This document shows positions 1 to 8,185 of a DNA stretch of 63,467 nt, piece by piece; the stretch's first letter is position 1; every line of letters begins with the position of its first letter. The stretch spans positions 1-63,467 of the forward strand of contig NZ_MWUM01000030.1 in NCBI RefSeq assembly GCF_002028455.1, written 5' to 3'. The translations under genes were made by a program, and so were the position numbers. This DNA is from Zoogloea sp. LCSB751. GTDB lineage: Bacteria > Pseudomonadota > Gammaproteobacteria > Burkholderiales > Rhodocyclaceae. The notes below the pieces were generated by a model that was not told the origin of the DNA, did not search any database, and worked only from the letters and a program-made list of their open reading frames with translations.

Positions 1-246
1 GTGATCGGCGCCAACGACGTGGTCAATCCGTCGGCTCGCACCGACAAGTCCAGCCCGATCTTCGGCATGCCGATCCTCAACGCGGATCTCGCCCAGAACG
101 TCATCGTCGTCAAGCGTGGCAAGGGCACCGGTTACTCGGGCATCGAGAACGCGCTGTTCTACAAGGACAACACCCGTCTGCTGTACGGCTCGGCCCAGCA
201 GGCCATCGGTGAGGTCATCCAGCACGTCAAGGCGCTGTCGGTGTAG
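1..246 (+). CDS. pntB: NAD(P) transhydrogenase subunit beta, C-terminal part (partial)
   Basis: PntB is the membrane subunit of the proton-translocating transhydrogenase, which transfers hydride from NADH to NADP+. Only the last 81 codons are here. The window opens inside the gene, so the first GTG is an internal valine and not a start. The piece is the NADP(H)-binding domain III: it shows the family's ANDVVNP stretch, the KRGKGTGYSGIEN loop that contacts the nucleotide phosphate, and the closing YGSAQQAI segment. The stop at 244-246 is followed by a strong hairpin terminator. Confidence 0.93.
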   Translation: MIGANDVVNPSARTDKSSPIFGMPILNADLAQNVIVVKRGKGTGYSGIENALFYKDNTRLLYGSAQQAIGEVIQHVKALSV

Positions 247-331
247 GGCGGCGCTGCACTTCCACGGGCGAATTCATTCGCCCATCCGGGCTTGCGCAAC
301 TCGGGGCGCACAGACCAGAGCCGTGCATCAA

Positions 332-363
332 AAAAGGGCCACCGGATTTTCCGGTGGCCCTTT
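332..363. terminator. Bidirectional intrinsic terminator between pntB and sixA
   Basis: A perfect 10-bp stem (GGGCCACCGG / CCGGTGGCCC, loop ATTTT) is flanked by an A-run on the left and a T-run on the right. It can therefore end transcription from both convergent genes. Confidence 0.85.
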
Positions 364-384
364 CAATTGCGTCTGGCCCGTCTT

Positions 385-837
385 CTAAACCAGATCGGCT
401 GGCATCACGGTGCGTAGCACGGTCTGGGTTTCACCTTCGCGGACGCGGTTGGTGAACCACCACAGGGCGCCTTTCTTGATCGTCCAGTCCGCTTCATGGC
501 CGGACAGCAGCAGGGAGGCCAGGCGTCCGAGTTCCGGTTGGTGGCCGACGACCAGTACCGAGCCGCCGCCATCGGGCCAGCCGCAGGCGGCGAGAATGCC
601 GGAAATGTCGTTTCCCGGTGCCAGGGCGGGGACGATCTCGAAGTCCTTGGTGAAGGCGCTAGCCGTCTGGCGGGTGCGCGTGGTCGGGCTGACCAGCACG
701 CGCAGTTTCTTGGGGCGCCGGCTTTCCAGCCATTCGGCCACCTTGTGGGCCTGGCGCAGGCCACGCTCGGTCAGTTCGCGGGTGCTGTCCGGCAGGCCGT
801 CCACGGCTTCTGCGTGGCGCCACAGCAGCAAATCCAT
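385..837 (-). CDS. sixA: Phosphohistidine phosphatase SixA
   Basis: This is a small histidine-phosphatase-fold protein of 150 residues. SixA removes phosphate from phosphohistidine in phosphotransfer proteins. The catalytic RHAE motif lies at residues 7-10, and the second catalytic histidine is in VVGHQPELG. I chose the ATG at 837 because GAGGAG lies just upstream and because this start puts the RH motif at the usual distance from the N terminus. A longer in-frame extension to 936 overlaps the next gene and does not look coding. The CYTH-CHAD gene ends 71 bp upstream, on the same strand. Confidence 0.88.
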   Translation of the reverse strand: MDLLLWRHAEAVDGLPDSTRELTERGLRQAHKVAEWLESRRPKKLRVLVSPTTRTRQTASAFTKDFEIVPALAPGNDISGILAACGWPDGGGSVLVVGHQPELGRLASLLLSGHEADWTIKKGALWWFTNRVREGETQTVLRTVMPADLV

Positions 838-908
838 TTTTGTTGTCTCCTCACTCCTCGAAAGAGGGCGGGAGTCTGCCGCCGGCAGGTTACCGGAAGA
901 TGAAATCA

Positions 909-2414
909 TCATCGTCTCCACGGGGCCTTGCCCCACAGGATGGGCTCGAGGGCGGGCAGTACGCTCTTGCGCAGGCGGGCGATCCGCGGTGCGTGCCAGC
1001 CGGCGACGAAGGCGGCGCCGCTGCGCAGCTCCGGATCCTTGCCGGCCCAGCTCTTCAGGCGGCTGCGGGCAACCGCTTCATCGTTGAGATAACCGAGGGT
1101 TTCCTGGACCTCGGCGATCTCGTTGGCGTAACGCACGGTGGCCTTTTCCGGCAGCAGGGGCAGCAGGAACTCGATGGCGTAGCGCAGGCGCTTGAGGGAC
1201 ACCCGCAGCTCGTGGAGTTTTTCCGGGTGTAGTTCCGAGGCGGCGACGTAGCGCTTGCGGGCCCGTTTGCGCAGCTGGCTCAGTTGCAGGCGGGCGAAAG
1301 TGGTGAGATTGGCGGATTTGACCAGGGCGTCGCTTTCCAGCGCATAAAGGTCGGCCGCGAGTGCCAGCATCTGACGACCGTGGCTGGCTGCCAGTAGTTG
1401 TTCGCGGGCTGCGGTCTTCTCCCTGTCGCGGCGGTCCACGGCCATGGCGATGAGGCGCTGTGTCGCCTCGTCGGCGAGCCCGGATTCGGCCACCGGGCTG
1501 AGCACTTCGGCGAGCATCACGTCGAGGTCGCGGGCCGCGCCGAGCCCATCGGCTGCATCCTTGAGCCCGTCGGACCAGCGCTGCACGAAGTCGCCCGGCA
1601 GGGCCGGGCCAAACAGACGCAGGGCCGAGCGCAGGCGGCGCAGAGCCACCCGCAGCTGGTGGATGAACTCCGGGTCGTCGCTTTCCCGGGCGCCGGATTC
1701 GTTGGCCTGCCATAGGGCCAGACAGTCGAAGGCGATGATCCGGAAGGCGTCCACCGGAGACTGTTCGGCACTCAGCCGCGAAGGCTTGGCCTTGGCGGGG
1801 CGCAGTGCGTGATTGGAGTACAGGCGATAGCCGCGCTCGGCCTTGCTGACGTTCTCCGGCGTGAGGGGCAGGGTTTCGGCCAATTGCAGCGCGAGGGCAT
1901 ACAGTTCGCGCGGATCGCCTTCCACCAGTTCCAGTTCGAGCTCACACAGGGGCTTGCTGCGTTCGGCCGCCTCGATGTTGCCGCTGTCGATCATCGCCAG
2001 CACCTTGACGCCTTCGCGCGGTGTGAGAATGCAGGTCTCGCGCTTGAAGTGGGTGGTGAACACGGGGATCAGGCGCGGGTGGAGGGCCTCGAGGCGGGCA
2101 CGGACGTCGTCACGATCGACGGCGGAAAAGTCGAAGCTGCCATTGGCATAAGGCTGTTCCCATTCCGGCCGGCTGGACAGGCCGCCGAGGGATTCAGCGG
2201 CACATTTCACCGTCTGCAGCCAGTGGTTGCCGGCCTTGCGGGTGCGGACCGCCATGCGGCGTTCGCGCAGCTCCAGTTCGGGGGTGTCGAAATAGGTGTT
2301 TTCGAGGGTGACGCTGCGGCCGTCGCGAGGGGCATCGGCGATCAGTGGATGGCGACGCAAGGCCGCCAGGGATTTTTGAGGGAAGGTGAGCTTGAGTTCG
2401 ATTTCGTTGCTCAT
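909..2414 (-). CDS. CYTH and CHAD domain protein (inorganic triphosphatase-like)
   Basis: The protein has 501 residues. An N-terminal CYTH domain carries the ExExK signature at residues 4-8 (EIELK) and further acidic/basic tunnel residues to about residue 200. A C-terminal CHAD domain of about 280 residues follows, rich in conserved His and Arg (HQLRVALRRLR, HELRVSLKRLRYA). CYTH domains hydrolyse triphosphates with metal ions, and CHAD domains bind polyphosphate, so a role in triphosphate or polyphosphate metabolism is inferred. It probably shares a transcript with sixA downstream. The architecture is that of E. coli YgiF. Confidence 0.88.
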   Translation of the reverse strand: MSNEIELKLTFPQKSLAALRRHPLIADAPRDGRSVTLENTYFDTPELELRERRMAVRTRKAGNHWLQTVKCAAESLGGLSSRPEWEQPYANGSFDFSAVDRDDVRARLEALHPRLIPVFTTHFKRETCILTPREGVKVLAMIDSGNIEAAERSKPLCELELELVEGDPRELYALALQLAETLPLTPENVSKAERGYRLYSNHALRPAKAKPSRLSAEQSPVDAFRIIAFDCLALWQANESGARESDDPEFIHQLRVALRRLRSALRLFGPALPGDFVQRWSDGLKDAADGLGAARDLDVMLAEVLSPVAESGLADEATQRLIAMAVDRRDREKTAAREQLLAASHGRQMLALAADLYALESDALVKSANLTTFARLQLSQLRKRARKRYVAASELHPEKLHELRVSLKRLRYAIEFLLPLLPEKATVRYANEIAEVQETLGYLNDEAVARSRLKSWAGKDPELRSGAAFVAGWHAPRIARLRKSVLPALEPILWGKAPWRR

Positions 2415-2579
2415 GGCGGGCCGTTGGCAAAAAGGAGCGTGCTGCGGGAAAGCACTTCAAGAGAGCGCTGAGCCGGTCTGAAATGCGCCGACTGGGATCC
2501 GGGGCATTCTAGCCCTGCGTCGTTGGCCTGTCTTGTGCGGGCAGATGACAGTGGGTGGTCCCACCGTCGGCTGGCGGCG

Positions 2580-2897
2580 TCAGCTGGCGTCGAACACGGC
2601 CTCGGCGCTACCGCGTTGTCCGCGGTTGTCGAGCCACGCGACCCCGACCTTGTCGCCGGCCCTGACATCCTGAAGCTGGAAGGCGAACAGGGGGTTGGCC
2701 GACACGGCGCTACCCAGCCCGCCTTCGAGCACCGGCCGGCCGTTGAGGCTCAGTGTGATGGCAGTGATGTAGTGGGCTGCAATGGTCTGTCCTGCCGGGT
2801 CGTGGCGCAGGCCTGATTCCATCGGATGGGGAATCAGCAGGCGGACTTCGCCGTCGTTGCCTTTCAGCGTCGCGCGGATCTTGATCGAATCTGCCAT
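2580..2897 (-). CDS. soxZ: Thiosulfate oxidation carrier complex protein SoxZ
   Basis: SoxZ is the small beta-sandwich partner of SoxY in the periplasmic sulfur-carrier complex. This 105-residue protein matches the family from MADSIKIRATL to the conserved ending with GDKVGVAWLDN. The ATG at 2897 was preferred over an upstream in-frame start at 2930 because it gives the family length and is preceded by AGGA. SoxZ has no signal peptide of its own and is exported with SoxY. It is the last gene of a moaC-soxY-soxZ run. No soxA, soxX, soxB or soxCD is in the window. Confidence 0.92.
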   Translation of the reverse strand: MADSIKIRATLKGNDGEVRLLIPHPMESGLRHDPAGQTIAAHYITAITLSLNGRPVLEGGLGSAVSANPLFAFQLQDVRAGDKVGVAWLDNRGQRGSAEAVFDAS

Positions 2898-2910
2898 GGG
2901 GTGTCCTCGC

Positions 2911-3375
2911 TCATGCTCCGCAGCCGCCAACGGTGACCTTCACATCCCGGAAGACGGTGTAGAACCGGCCGCCGGCAGAGGCGACCAGGCGCAGGCGGGA
3001 GCTCTCGGCCATCTTGATACGGGTCTGGAGGCGCGGCATGACTTCCGGGCCAAAATTGAACTGGGCGACCAGCGGGAACGGGTTCTTGTCCACCAGCACG
3101 GCCAGCCGCGTGGTGCCTGGAATGGCACTGATGACTTCGATCGGGACGGCTGCGCCGTTTTCGGCAATTTCCGGCGCCTTGATCGTCAGCGCGGCATTCT
3201 GCTCCGCGCCACCCGCGCCGATGAGACGCAGGGCTTCGAGGGCTGCCCGGGCCTCGAAGGCGGCCCGTCCGCCTTCTGCAGCGAGTGCTCCACGGGGCTG
3301 TAACAGGCCTGTGCCGATGAGTGGCGCCAGCACCGTAGCGGAGCCGAAGGCCTGCAGAAATGCGCGCCGACGCAT
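2911..3375 (-). CDS. soxY: Thiosulfate oxidation carrier protein SoxY
   Basis: The protein has 154 residues. It starts with a Tat-type signal (RRRAFLQAFG followed by a hydrophobic stretch) and ends in the flexible carrier arm VGGCGA. Cys152 of that arm covalently holds the sulfur intermediate. The family's usual ending is GGCGG, so Ala at the last position is a minor variant. SoxYZ carries thiosulfate-derived sulfane through the Sox cycle. The gene begins 3 bp after the stop of moaC and is followed 13 bp later by soxZ, so the three are almost certainly co-transcribed. Confidence 0.92.
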   Translation of the reverse strand: MRRRAFLQAFGSATVLAPLIGTGLLQPRGALAAEGGRAAFEARAALEALRLIGAGGAEQNAALTIKAPEIAENGAAVPIEVISAIPGTTRLAVLVDKNPFPLVAQFNFGPEVMPRLQTRIKMAESSRLRLVASAGGRFYTVFRDVKVTVGGCGA

Positions 3376-3378
3376 GGT

Positions 3379-3858
3379 TCAGTCTCCGGCCTTCCAGTGC
3401 CCCGACTTGCCGCCTTCCTTCTCCAGCAGGCGGATGCCCTCCATGGTCATACCCTTGTCCACGGCTTTGCACATGTCGTAAATGGTGAGCAGGCCGACTT
3501 GTACCGCGGTGAGGGCCTCCATTTCCACTCCGGTGCGGCCGACCGTTTCGGTAGTGACGGTGCAGCGGATGGTGTCCTGGCCTTCTGTCACGAAGTCGGC
3601 GGTGACGCGGGTCAGCGGAATGGGGTGGCACAGGGGAATCAGCTCGGCGGTGCGCTTGGCGCCCTGGATGGCCGCAATGCGTGCGATGCCGATTACGTCG
3701 CCCTTCTTGTTGTCGCCCGCGAGAACCCTGGTCAGCGTGGCGGGCTGCATCACGATTCGCCCTTCCGCACGGGCAACCCGGCGGGTTTCGGATTTGGCAG
3801 AGACATCCACCATATGGGCCTGGCCGTGGGCGTCGAAATGGGTGAAAGCGTCGCTCAT
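3379..3858 (-). CDS. moaC: Cyclic pyranopterin monophosphate synthase MoaC
   Basis: MoaC works with MoaA in the first step of molybdenum cofactor synthesis, converting the cyclohydro-GTP intermediate to cyclic pyranopterin monophosphate. The 159-residue protein carries the signatures LIPLCHPIPLTRV and GVEMEALTAVQVGLLTIYDMCK. The ATG at 3858 was chosen because the family begins MS..(F/L)THF at this point and the upstream extension is not conserved in style. It heads the moaC-soxY-soxZ transcript and is divergent from the protease gene. Confidence 0.95.
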   Translation of the reverse strand: MSDAFTHFDAHGQAHMVDVSAKSETRRVARAEGRIVMQPATLTRVLAGDNKKGDVIGIARIAAIQGAKRTAELIPLCHPIPLTRVTADFVTEGQDTIRCTVTTETVGRTGVEMEALTAVQVGLLTIYDMCKAVDKGMTMEGIRLLEKEGGKSGHWKAGD

Positions 3859-3899
3859 GGGGCGGGGAACTGGTTGAGGTGGGCAGGTATCATAGCACC

Positions 3900-5339
3900 G
3901 TGAAAAATCGACTGATCGCTGCCCTCCTGTGCGTGGCCATGATGCCGCGCGGCTTTGCCCAGAACCTGCCGGAACTCGGCGACAGTTCCGCGAGTGACCT
4001 TTCACCCGTGGCGGAACAGCGTATCGGCGCGCAGATCATGCGCGAGATCCGCTGGCGGGATCCTGGCTACCTGCAGGACGCCGAGATCGAGGACTATCTT
4101 AACAATCTCGGTGACCGGCTGGTGGCCGCGGGGGCCGGGGCCGGCTTGCCTTTCGAGTTCTTCGGCGTGAATGACCCTTCGCTCAATGCGTTCGCCATGC
4201 CTGGCGGCAAGATCGGCGTGCATACCGGGCTGGTGGTGGCGGCGCAGAGCGAGTCCGAACTGGCTGGCGTGCTGTCCCACGAAATCGCCCACGTCACCCA
4301 GCACCATATCGCGCGCATGGTGGGCAAACAGAGCCAGACGGGCATCCTGATGCTGGCTTCCCTGCTGGTGGCGGTGCTGGCGGCCAAGTCCAGTTCCCAG
4401 GTCAGCCAGGCAGCGATCATGGCGGGCCAGGCGGCAGGGCTCAGCAGCCAGCTCTCGTATTCGCGGGATTTCGAAAGCGAGGCCGACCGGCTCGGCGTGC
4501 AGAACCTGGCGGCGGCTGGATTCGATGTACGGGGCATGCCGAGTTTCTTTGAACGCCTGCAGAAGAACAGCCGGCTTTACGAGAACAGTGCGCCGGCTTA
4601 TCTGCGCACCCATCCCCTGACCTCCGACCGGATCACCGAGATGGAGGGGCGGGTGATGCAGATGCCGTATCGTCAGGTGCCGGATTCCCTCGATTTTCAA
4701 CTGGTCCGGGCCAAACTGAAGATCGGTGGACAGGTACGCCGCGAGCACATCGAGGAACTGGAGCGGGCGGGGCGGGCGGCGTCCCTGTCAGTGCCGACCC
4801 AATATGAGCTGACGCGGGCCTACCTGGCGGCCAAGCGCCTGCAGGAAGCCGACAAGGCGATGGCCGAACTGCGCAAACGTCGCGCGGTGTCGCCGATGAT
4901 CGATGGGCTGGAGGCCGATCTGCGCCTTGCTCATGGTGATCCGGCCGGGGCCGCGAGGATTTTCCGCGAGGCGCGCGCGCGTTTTCCCCAGTCGCTGCGC
5001 CTGCTCTATGGAGAGCTGGGCGCGCTGGTCGATAGCGGACGGAATGCGGAGGCTCTTGATCTGGCCAAGGCCGAGGTACAGACCCGCCCGAGCAATGCGA
5101 CGTTGTGGGAGTTGCGTGCCCGCGCCGAGTCGGCGCTGGGCCGGCGTTTGGCCCAGCATCGTTCCCTCGGCGAAGTCTATGCGATCCAGGGCAACTATGC
5201 GGCGTCAGCCGAGCAGCTCACGATGGCCCAGGCGGCGACCGATGGTGATTTCTTTGAGCATTCGGCAGTGGACTCCCGCCTGCGCGAGGTGCGTGCGCTG
5301 CTGGCGGAGCAAATGAAAGAGCGACGCGAGCAACGCTGA
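3900..5339 (+). CDS. BepA-like M48 family zinc metalloprotease with TPR domain
   Basis: This is a periplasmic M48 peptidase of the BepA/YfgC type, a family involved in outer-membrane protein quality control. The zinc motif HEIAH lies at residues 127-131, and the third ligand glutamate is in DFESEADRLGVQ. The C-terminal half (about residue 270 onward) is a run of helical TPR-like repeats. The start is a GTG. At 3900 it gives a classical signal peptide (KNRLIAALLCVAM...GFAQ), whereas an in-frame GTG at 3879 would add seven residues. It is convergent with the signalling operon, with only 13 bp between stops. Confidence 0.88.
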   Translation: MKNRLIAALLCVAMMPRGFAQNLPELGDSSASDLSPVAEQRIGAQIMREIRWRDPGYLQDAEIEDYLNNLGDRLVAAGAGAGLPFEFFGVNDPSLNAFAMPGGKIGVHTGLVVAAQSESELAGVLSHEIAHVTQHHIARMVGKQSQTGILMLASLLVAVLAAKSSSQVSQAAIMAGQAAGLSSQLSYSRDFESEADRLGVQNLAAAGFDVRGMPSFFERLQKNSRLYENSAPAYLRTHPLTSDRITEMEGRVMQMPYRQVPDSLDFQLVRAKLKIGGQVRREHIEELERAGRAASLSVPTQYELTRAYLAAKRLQEADKAMAELRKRRAVSPMIDGLEADLRLAHGDPAGAARIFREARARFPQSLRLLYGELGALVDSGRNAEALDLAKAEVQTRPSNATLWELRARAESALGRRLAQHRSLGEVYAIQGNYAASAEQLTMAQAATDGDFFEHSAVDSRLREVRALLAEQMKERREQR

Positions 5340-5352
5340 CGGGAGGCCGGCT

Positions 5353-5985
5353 TCAGATCTGACCGTAGCGCGTATACAGCGCCCACACCAGCTCGGCAAA
5401 GGCGCGCTGGTTGAAGCGCGGCCGTCCGCTGACTGCCAGTACCAGCCGCGTGCGGCCCACGTGCATCGGCCAGAAGCTGAGGCCGCTGACTCCTGCCGCA
5501 TCCACGTTGCCCCAGCCGTCGAGCAGGTGGGCCCCCAACTGTGCCAGTGGTGCCGCTTGTCGTTCGGCGACCGAGAGGATGTCGGCACCGACGGCTGCCA
5601 GTGCGTCGCCGACGTCGGCCGTGTAGCCGGTGACCGCCATGCAGAAGCCTTGGTGGTCGGCCAGCAGGGCCTGGCCACTGTCGCTGAGGACGGCAAGATA
5701 TTGGGGCAGGGTGGTCCCGAGTGCGCCGCCCGGCGCACTGCGCGGTGCAGGCCAAGCCTCCAGACTGGCGTCGTCCTGCAGTGACAGGAGGGCTTCCAGC
5801 GCTTTTTCCGGCGATGCTTCCCCGCTCCATGCGATGGCAGCTTCTGCGCTCAGCAGAGGGCTCTGGCTCTCCTGCAGGATCTTCCGCAGGATGCGCCGCC
5901 GGGCGTTGTCATCCGCTCGGGCAACGGCCTGCCAGGCGCCGTAGGGTGTGACGGCGAGATGGGAGTCAGGGATGATTTCAAGCAT
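5353..5985 (-). CDS. Uncharacterised protein, last gene of GTPase/Roadblock operon (possible divergent Roadblock fold)
   Basis: I do not recognise this 210-residue protein by name. Residues about 95-205 alternate strand-like and helix-like segments (VLSDSGQALLADHQG..., then TRLVLAVSGRPRFN, then a final helix) in a pattern that resembles a Roadblock/LC7 domain. That assignment is inference only. It has no signal peptide or membrane segment. Its ATG overlaps the end of the GTPase gene by 8 nt (ATGCTTGA), so its translation is probably coupled to that of the GTPase and the two products may form a complex. Confidence 0.6.
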   Translation of the reverse strand: MLEIIPDSHLAVTPYGAWQAVARADDNARRRILRKILQESQSPLLSAEAAIAWSGEASPEKALEALLSLQDDASLEAWPAPRSAPGGALGTTLPQYLAVLSDSGQALLADHQGFCMAVTGYTADVGDALAAVGADILSVAERQAAPLAQLGAHLLDGWGNVDAAGVSGLSFWPMHVGRTRLVLAVSGRPRFNQRAFAELVWALYTRYGQI

Positions 5986-6538
5986 CGCTCAATCCGGGAT
6001 TGAGCGTGAAGAGGAGCGCCTTCACCAGCATCGCCACGTCTTCCCGGCTGCGGGCGTCGACGCGGAAGACGGCCGGTACGGGGGCGTGACCGAGTTCGGC
6101 GAGTCGGCTCCGGTAGGCGTCCAGGCCGGGCGCTGGCGCCCGGTCCATGTGGGTGACGCCGATGGTGACGGCGGTGCCGGCGATGAAGTTCGAGAAAGCC
6201 GACAGGTAGTTCTCGAGGTCTGTCAGCGGTTCGGGCTGGGCATTGTTGATCAGCAGGATCAGGCCGATTCCGCCGTTGCTGAGGATCTCCCACATGAAGT
6301 TGAAGCGCTCCTGGCCCGGTGTCCCATACAGCATCACCTTCTCGCCGTCGGGCAGGTTGAGCACGCCGTAGTCCATGGCGACGGTGGTGGTCTTCTTGAT
6401 GCCGGCAATGTCGTCGGTGGCCAGGGCCTCCGTGCTGACCGGCAGGATGTCGCTCAGGGCGTTGATGGCGGTGCTTTTGCCGGCGCCGACGGTGCCGGAG
6501 AAGATGATCTTGTTGTGGCGGACGCGTTCAGACAGCAT
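5978..6538 (-). CDS. MglA-like small GTPase
   Basis: This is a cytoplasmic Ras-like GTPase of 186 residues. The P-loop GTVGAGKST is at 15-23, the switch II region YGTPGQERF at 71-79 (PGQ as in bacterial MglA-type proteins, with the usual DxxG aspartate replaced), and the G4 motif THMD at 129-132. Bacterial members act as polarity or signalling switches and are controlled by Roadblock proteins. One such protein (9418-9783) heads this same operon. The start overlaps the preceding gene by 11 nt and the end overlaps the following gene by 8 nt. Confidence 0.88.
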   Translation of the reverse strand: MLSERVRHNKIIFSGTVGAGKSTAINALSDILPVSTEALATDDIAGIKKTTTVAMDYGVLNLPDGEKVMLYGTPGQERFNFMWEILSNGGIGLILLINNAQPEPLTDLENYLSAFSNFIAGTAVTIGVTHMDRAPAPGLDAYRSRLAELGHAPVPAVFRVDARSREDVAMLVKALLFTLNPGLSDA

Positions 6539-7661
6539 CGAGAAGTTTCCTCAGAATGCGGGACAGGATGGATGGGCGTTGGGGAGGGAGGGACGGCGGC
6601 ACGTCGCTGACCGGCACGATCATGGCCGGTAGAACCGCTGCAGGTTCCGCCTGGAACAGTCCGGCGAAATGGGCCGACGCATACACCGAGAACACGTAGC
6701 GCTGGGGAATGCCGAGCCGCCGGGCGATTTCAACCGGGCTGGCCCATTCGCGGGTCCATAGGGACACGATCCGCAGCGCGTGCGGCGCAGCCCAGGCCCG
6801 TGTGAAGTTGGGCCAGGCGCGAAGACGCGCCGGGCGGTAGGGGTCGATGCCGGCCGGCAGACGACCGCGCGCAGCCCAGGCCGCGGTGTTCCACAGAAAA
6901 TCCTCCGCTGCATGAATGGAGTCGCCGCTGCCCGACGTGCTGAAGGTGAGCGCATTGACGACACGGGCCGTGGCATCGGGGAGCTGGGCCATAGAAAAGG
7001 GTCGCAACTGTGTGTCGCGGAAACCGGTGACGCAGATTGGCTGTGGCAGGGGATGGACGCCGATCAGGCGCGGCAGGCCTGAAACCACGTGGGGACGGCC
7101 CGTTTTCAGGGCTTCGTCCAGGGCTCGGGCCAGATGCCCAACCAGGTAGTGGGTGGGCTCGAAGAAGAGCTTGCCGGGGAGCGGTGGGCCGGGGACGAGG
7201 GGGATGTCCTCCTGGGTGCCACAGAGGTCCGGTTCCTCGTCCCCAGTCCGCGGGCGAAGTTCGCTGAGCTCGGGGATCACCACGTTCGCCGAGGCGACTG
7301 CCAGGGGCGCGCGGCTGAGTACGGCCGCCTGGCTCAGCGCGCCGGGCAGCACATCCAGGTTGAGCGGTTTGCCGAGGGTCAGGTGATGGGGAAAACGGGT
7401 TTGCAGGCCCTCGGGGCGGAAGGCATAGCCGACGACGCCGATCTGTGGCCGGCCGGCGAGTCGGCTCAGGGCTTCGTCGATACCCGGCCGATCATGATCG
7501 ACGAGGGCGACATGCGCTTCATCGAGGGATGAGGTGAGGCGAATGCTCTGCTTCCAGTGCCGCTCGATGGACAGCCCGATCAGGCGGGTGTCCATGCTGC
7601 CGATATGCAGCAGGAAAACGGCGGTCGGGGCCGGAACTGGGACGGTCGAAGGGCGGCTCAT
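6528..7661 (-). CDS. Uncharacterised 377-residue protein of GTPase operon
   Basis: I do not recognise the family. The N-terminal part (AVFLLHIGSMDTRLIGLSIE...ALVDHDRPGIDEAL) has the alternating hydrophobic pattern of a receiver-like or Rossmann-like fold. The C-terminal segment SPVEIARRLGIPQRYVFSVYASAHFAGLF reads like a small winged-helix or helix-turn-helix unit. The ATG at 7661 was chosen because the long upstream extension is proline/arginine-rich and looks like a frame shadow. It overlaps the GTPase start by 11 nt and follows the previous gene by 32 bp, so it belongs to the same transcript. Confidence 0.65.
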   Translation of the reverse strand: MSRPSTVPVPAPTAVFLLHIGSMDTRLIGLSIERHWKQSIRLTSSLDEAHVALVDHDRPGIDEALSRLAGRPQIGVVGYAFRPEGLQTRFPHHLTLGKPLNLDVLPGALSQAAVLSRAPLAVASANVVIPELSELRPRTGDEEPDLCGTQEDIPLVPGPPLPGKLFFEPTHYLVGHLARALDEALKTGRPHVVSGLPRLIGVHPLPQPICVTGFRDTQLRPFSMAQLPDATARVVNALTFSTSGSGDSIHAAEDFLWNTAAWAARGRLPAGIDPYRPARLRAWPNFTRAWAAPHALRIVSLWTREWASPVEIARRLGIPQRYVFSVYASAHFAGLFQAEPAAVLPAMIVPVSDVPPSLPPQRPSILSRILRKLLDAV

Positions 7662-7693
7662 GGCATTGATGCAGGGCAGGGATCCAGGAGAAC

Positions 7694-8185
7694 TCAGGGT
7701 GCGTGGGATGTGCCGGGAGGTGTGAGGCGGTATGTTGCCGGGCGGAGGAAGGTACGGTTCCCTTCCACCGGTCTTGCCAGCACGACGCCGCGCAGGGCGA
7801 GTTGGGGATCGTGGCGATCGACGCCGCGGTGCAGGCGGGCGTGCAGGTAAATATCCAGGTTGTGTTGCTCCAGGGCCGTGTGATGCTGGCGGAGCATGCG
7901 AGTCCGCAGATCGAGCCCGCAGGCACCCAGGGCGATCCACAGATCCACGACCGCCGCGGCAGTCTGTGGGGAATTGTCCAGCGCGTGCCAGACGGAAATC
8001 CTCTGCATGTGGGCGTGCAGATTGCCCGGGTGGCGTCCGATCTCGGCGGCCAGCAGCGTGGCGGTCGCCGGTGAGCGCCAGACCGCCGCGATGTCCAGCG
8101 TGCGGACGGGCAGCCCGAAGTCCGCCGGCGGGCTTGGGGTGCGGATCCGTCCGGGGTCGTGGGGGGCGGTGATGAAGGTGCTCAC
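7694..8185 (-). CDS. Uncharacterised 163-residue protein of GTPase operon
   Basis: The protein is predicted to be soluble and I assign no family. It begins with GTG, sharing a GTGA overlap with the stop of the binding-protein gene, which argues that the GTG is the true start. The centre is His-rich (RHPGNLHAHMQ, RQHHTALEQHNLDIYLHARLH) and could bind a metal, but no known metal motif is evident. There is no signal peptide or membrane segment. Its place between the substrate-binding-like gene and the 377-residue gene suggests a part in the same signalling pathway. Confidence 0.6.
   Translation of the reverse strand: MSTFITAPHDPGRIRTPSPPADFGLPVRTLDIAAVWRSPATATLLAAEIGRHPGNLHAHMQRISVWHALDNSPQTAAAVVDLWIALGACGLDLRTRMLRQHHTALEQHNLDIYLHARLHRGVDRHDPQLALRGVVLARPVEGNRTFLRPATYRLTPPGTSHAP

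Noticed and set aside
6528..7940. Use of the longest frame (470 codons) for the third-last gene of the GTPase operon
   Set aside because: The first 93 codons are Pro/Arg-rich, overlap the preceding gene in another frame, and look like a shadow; ATG 7661 is a better start.
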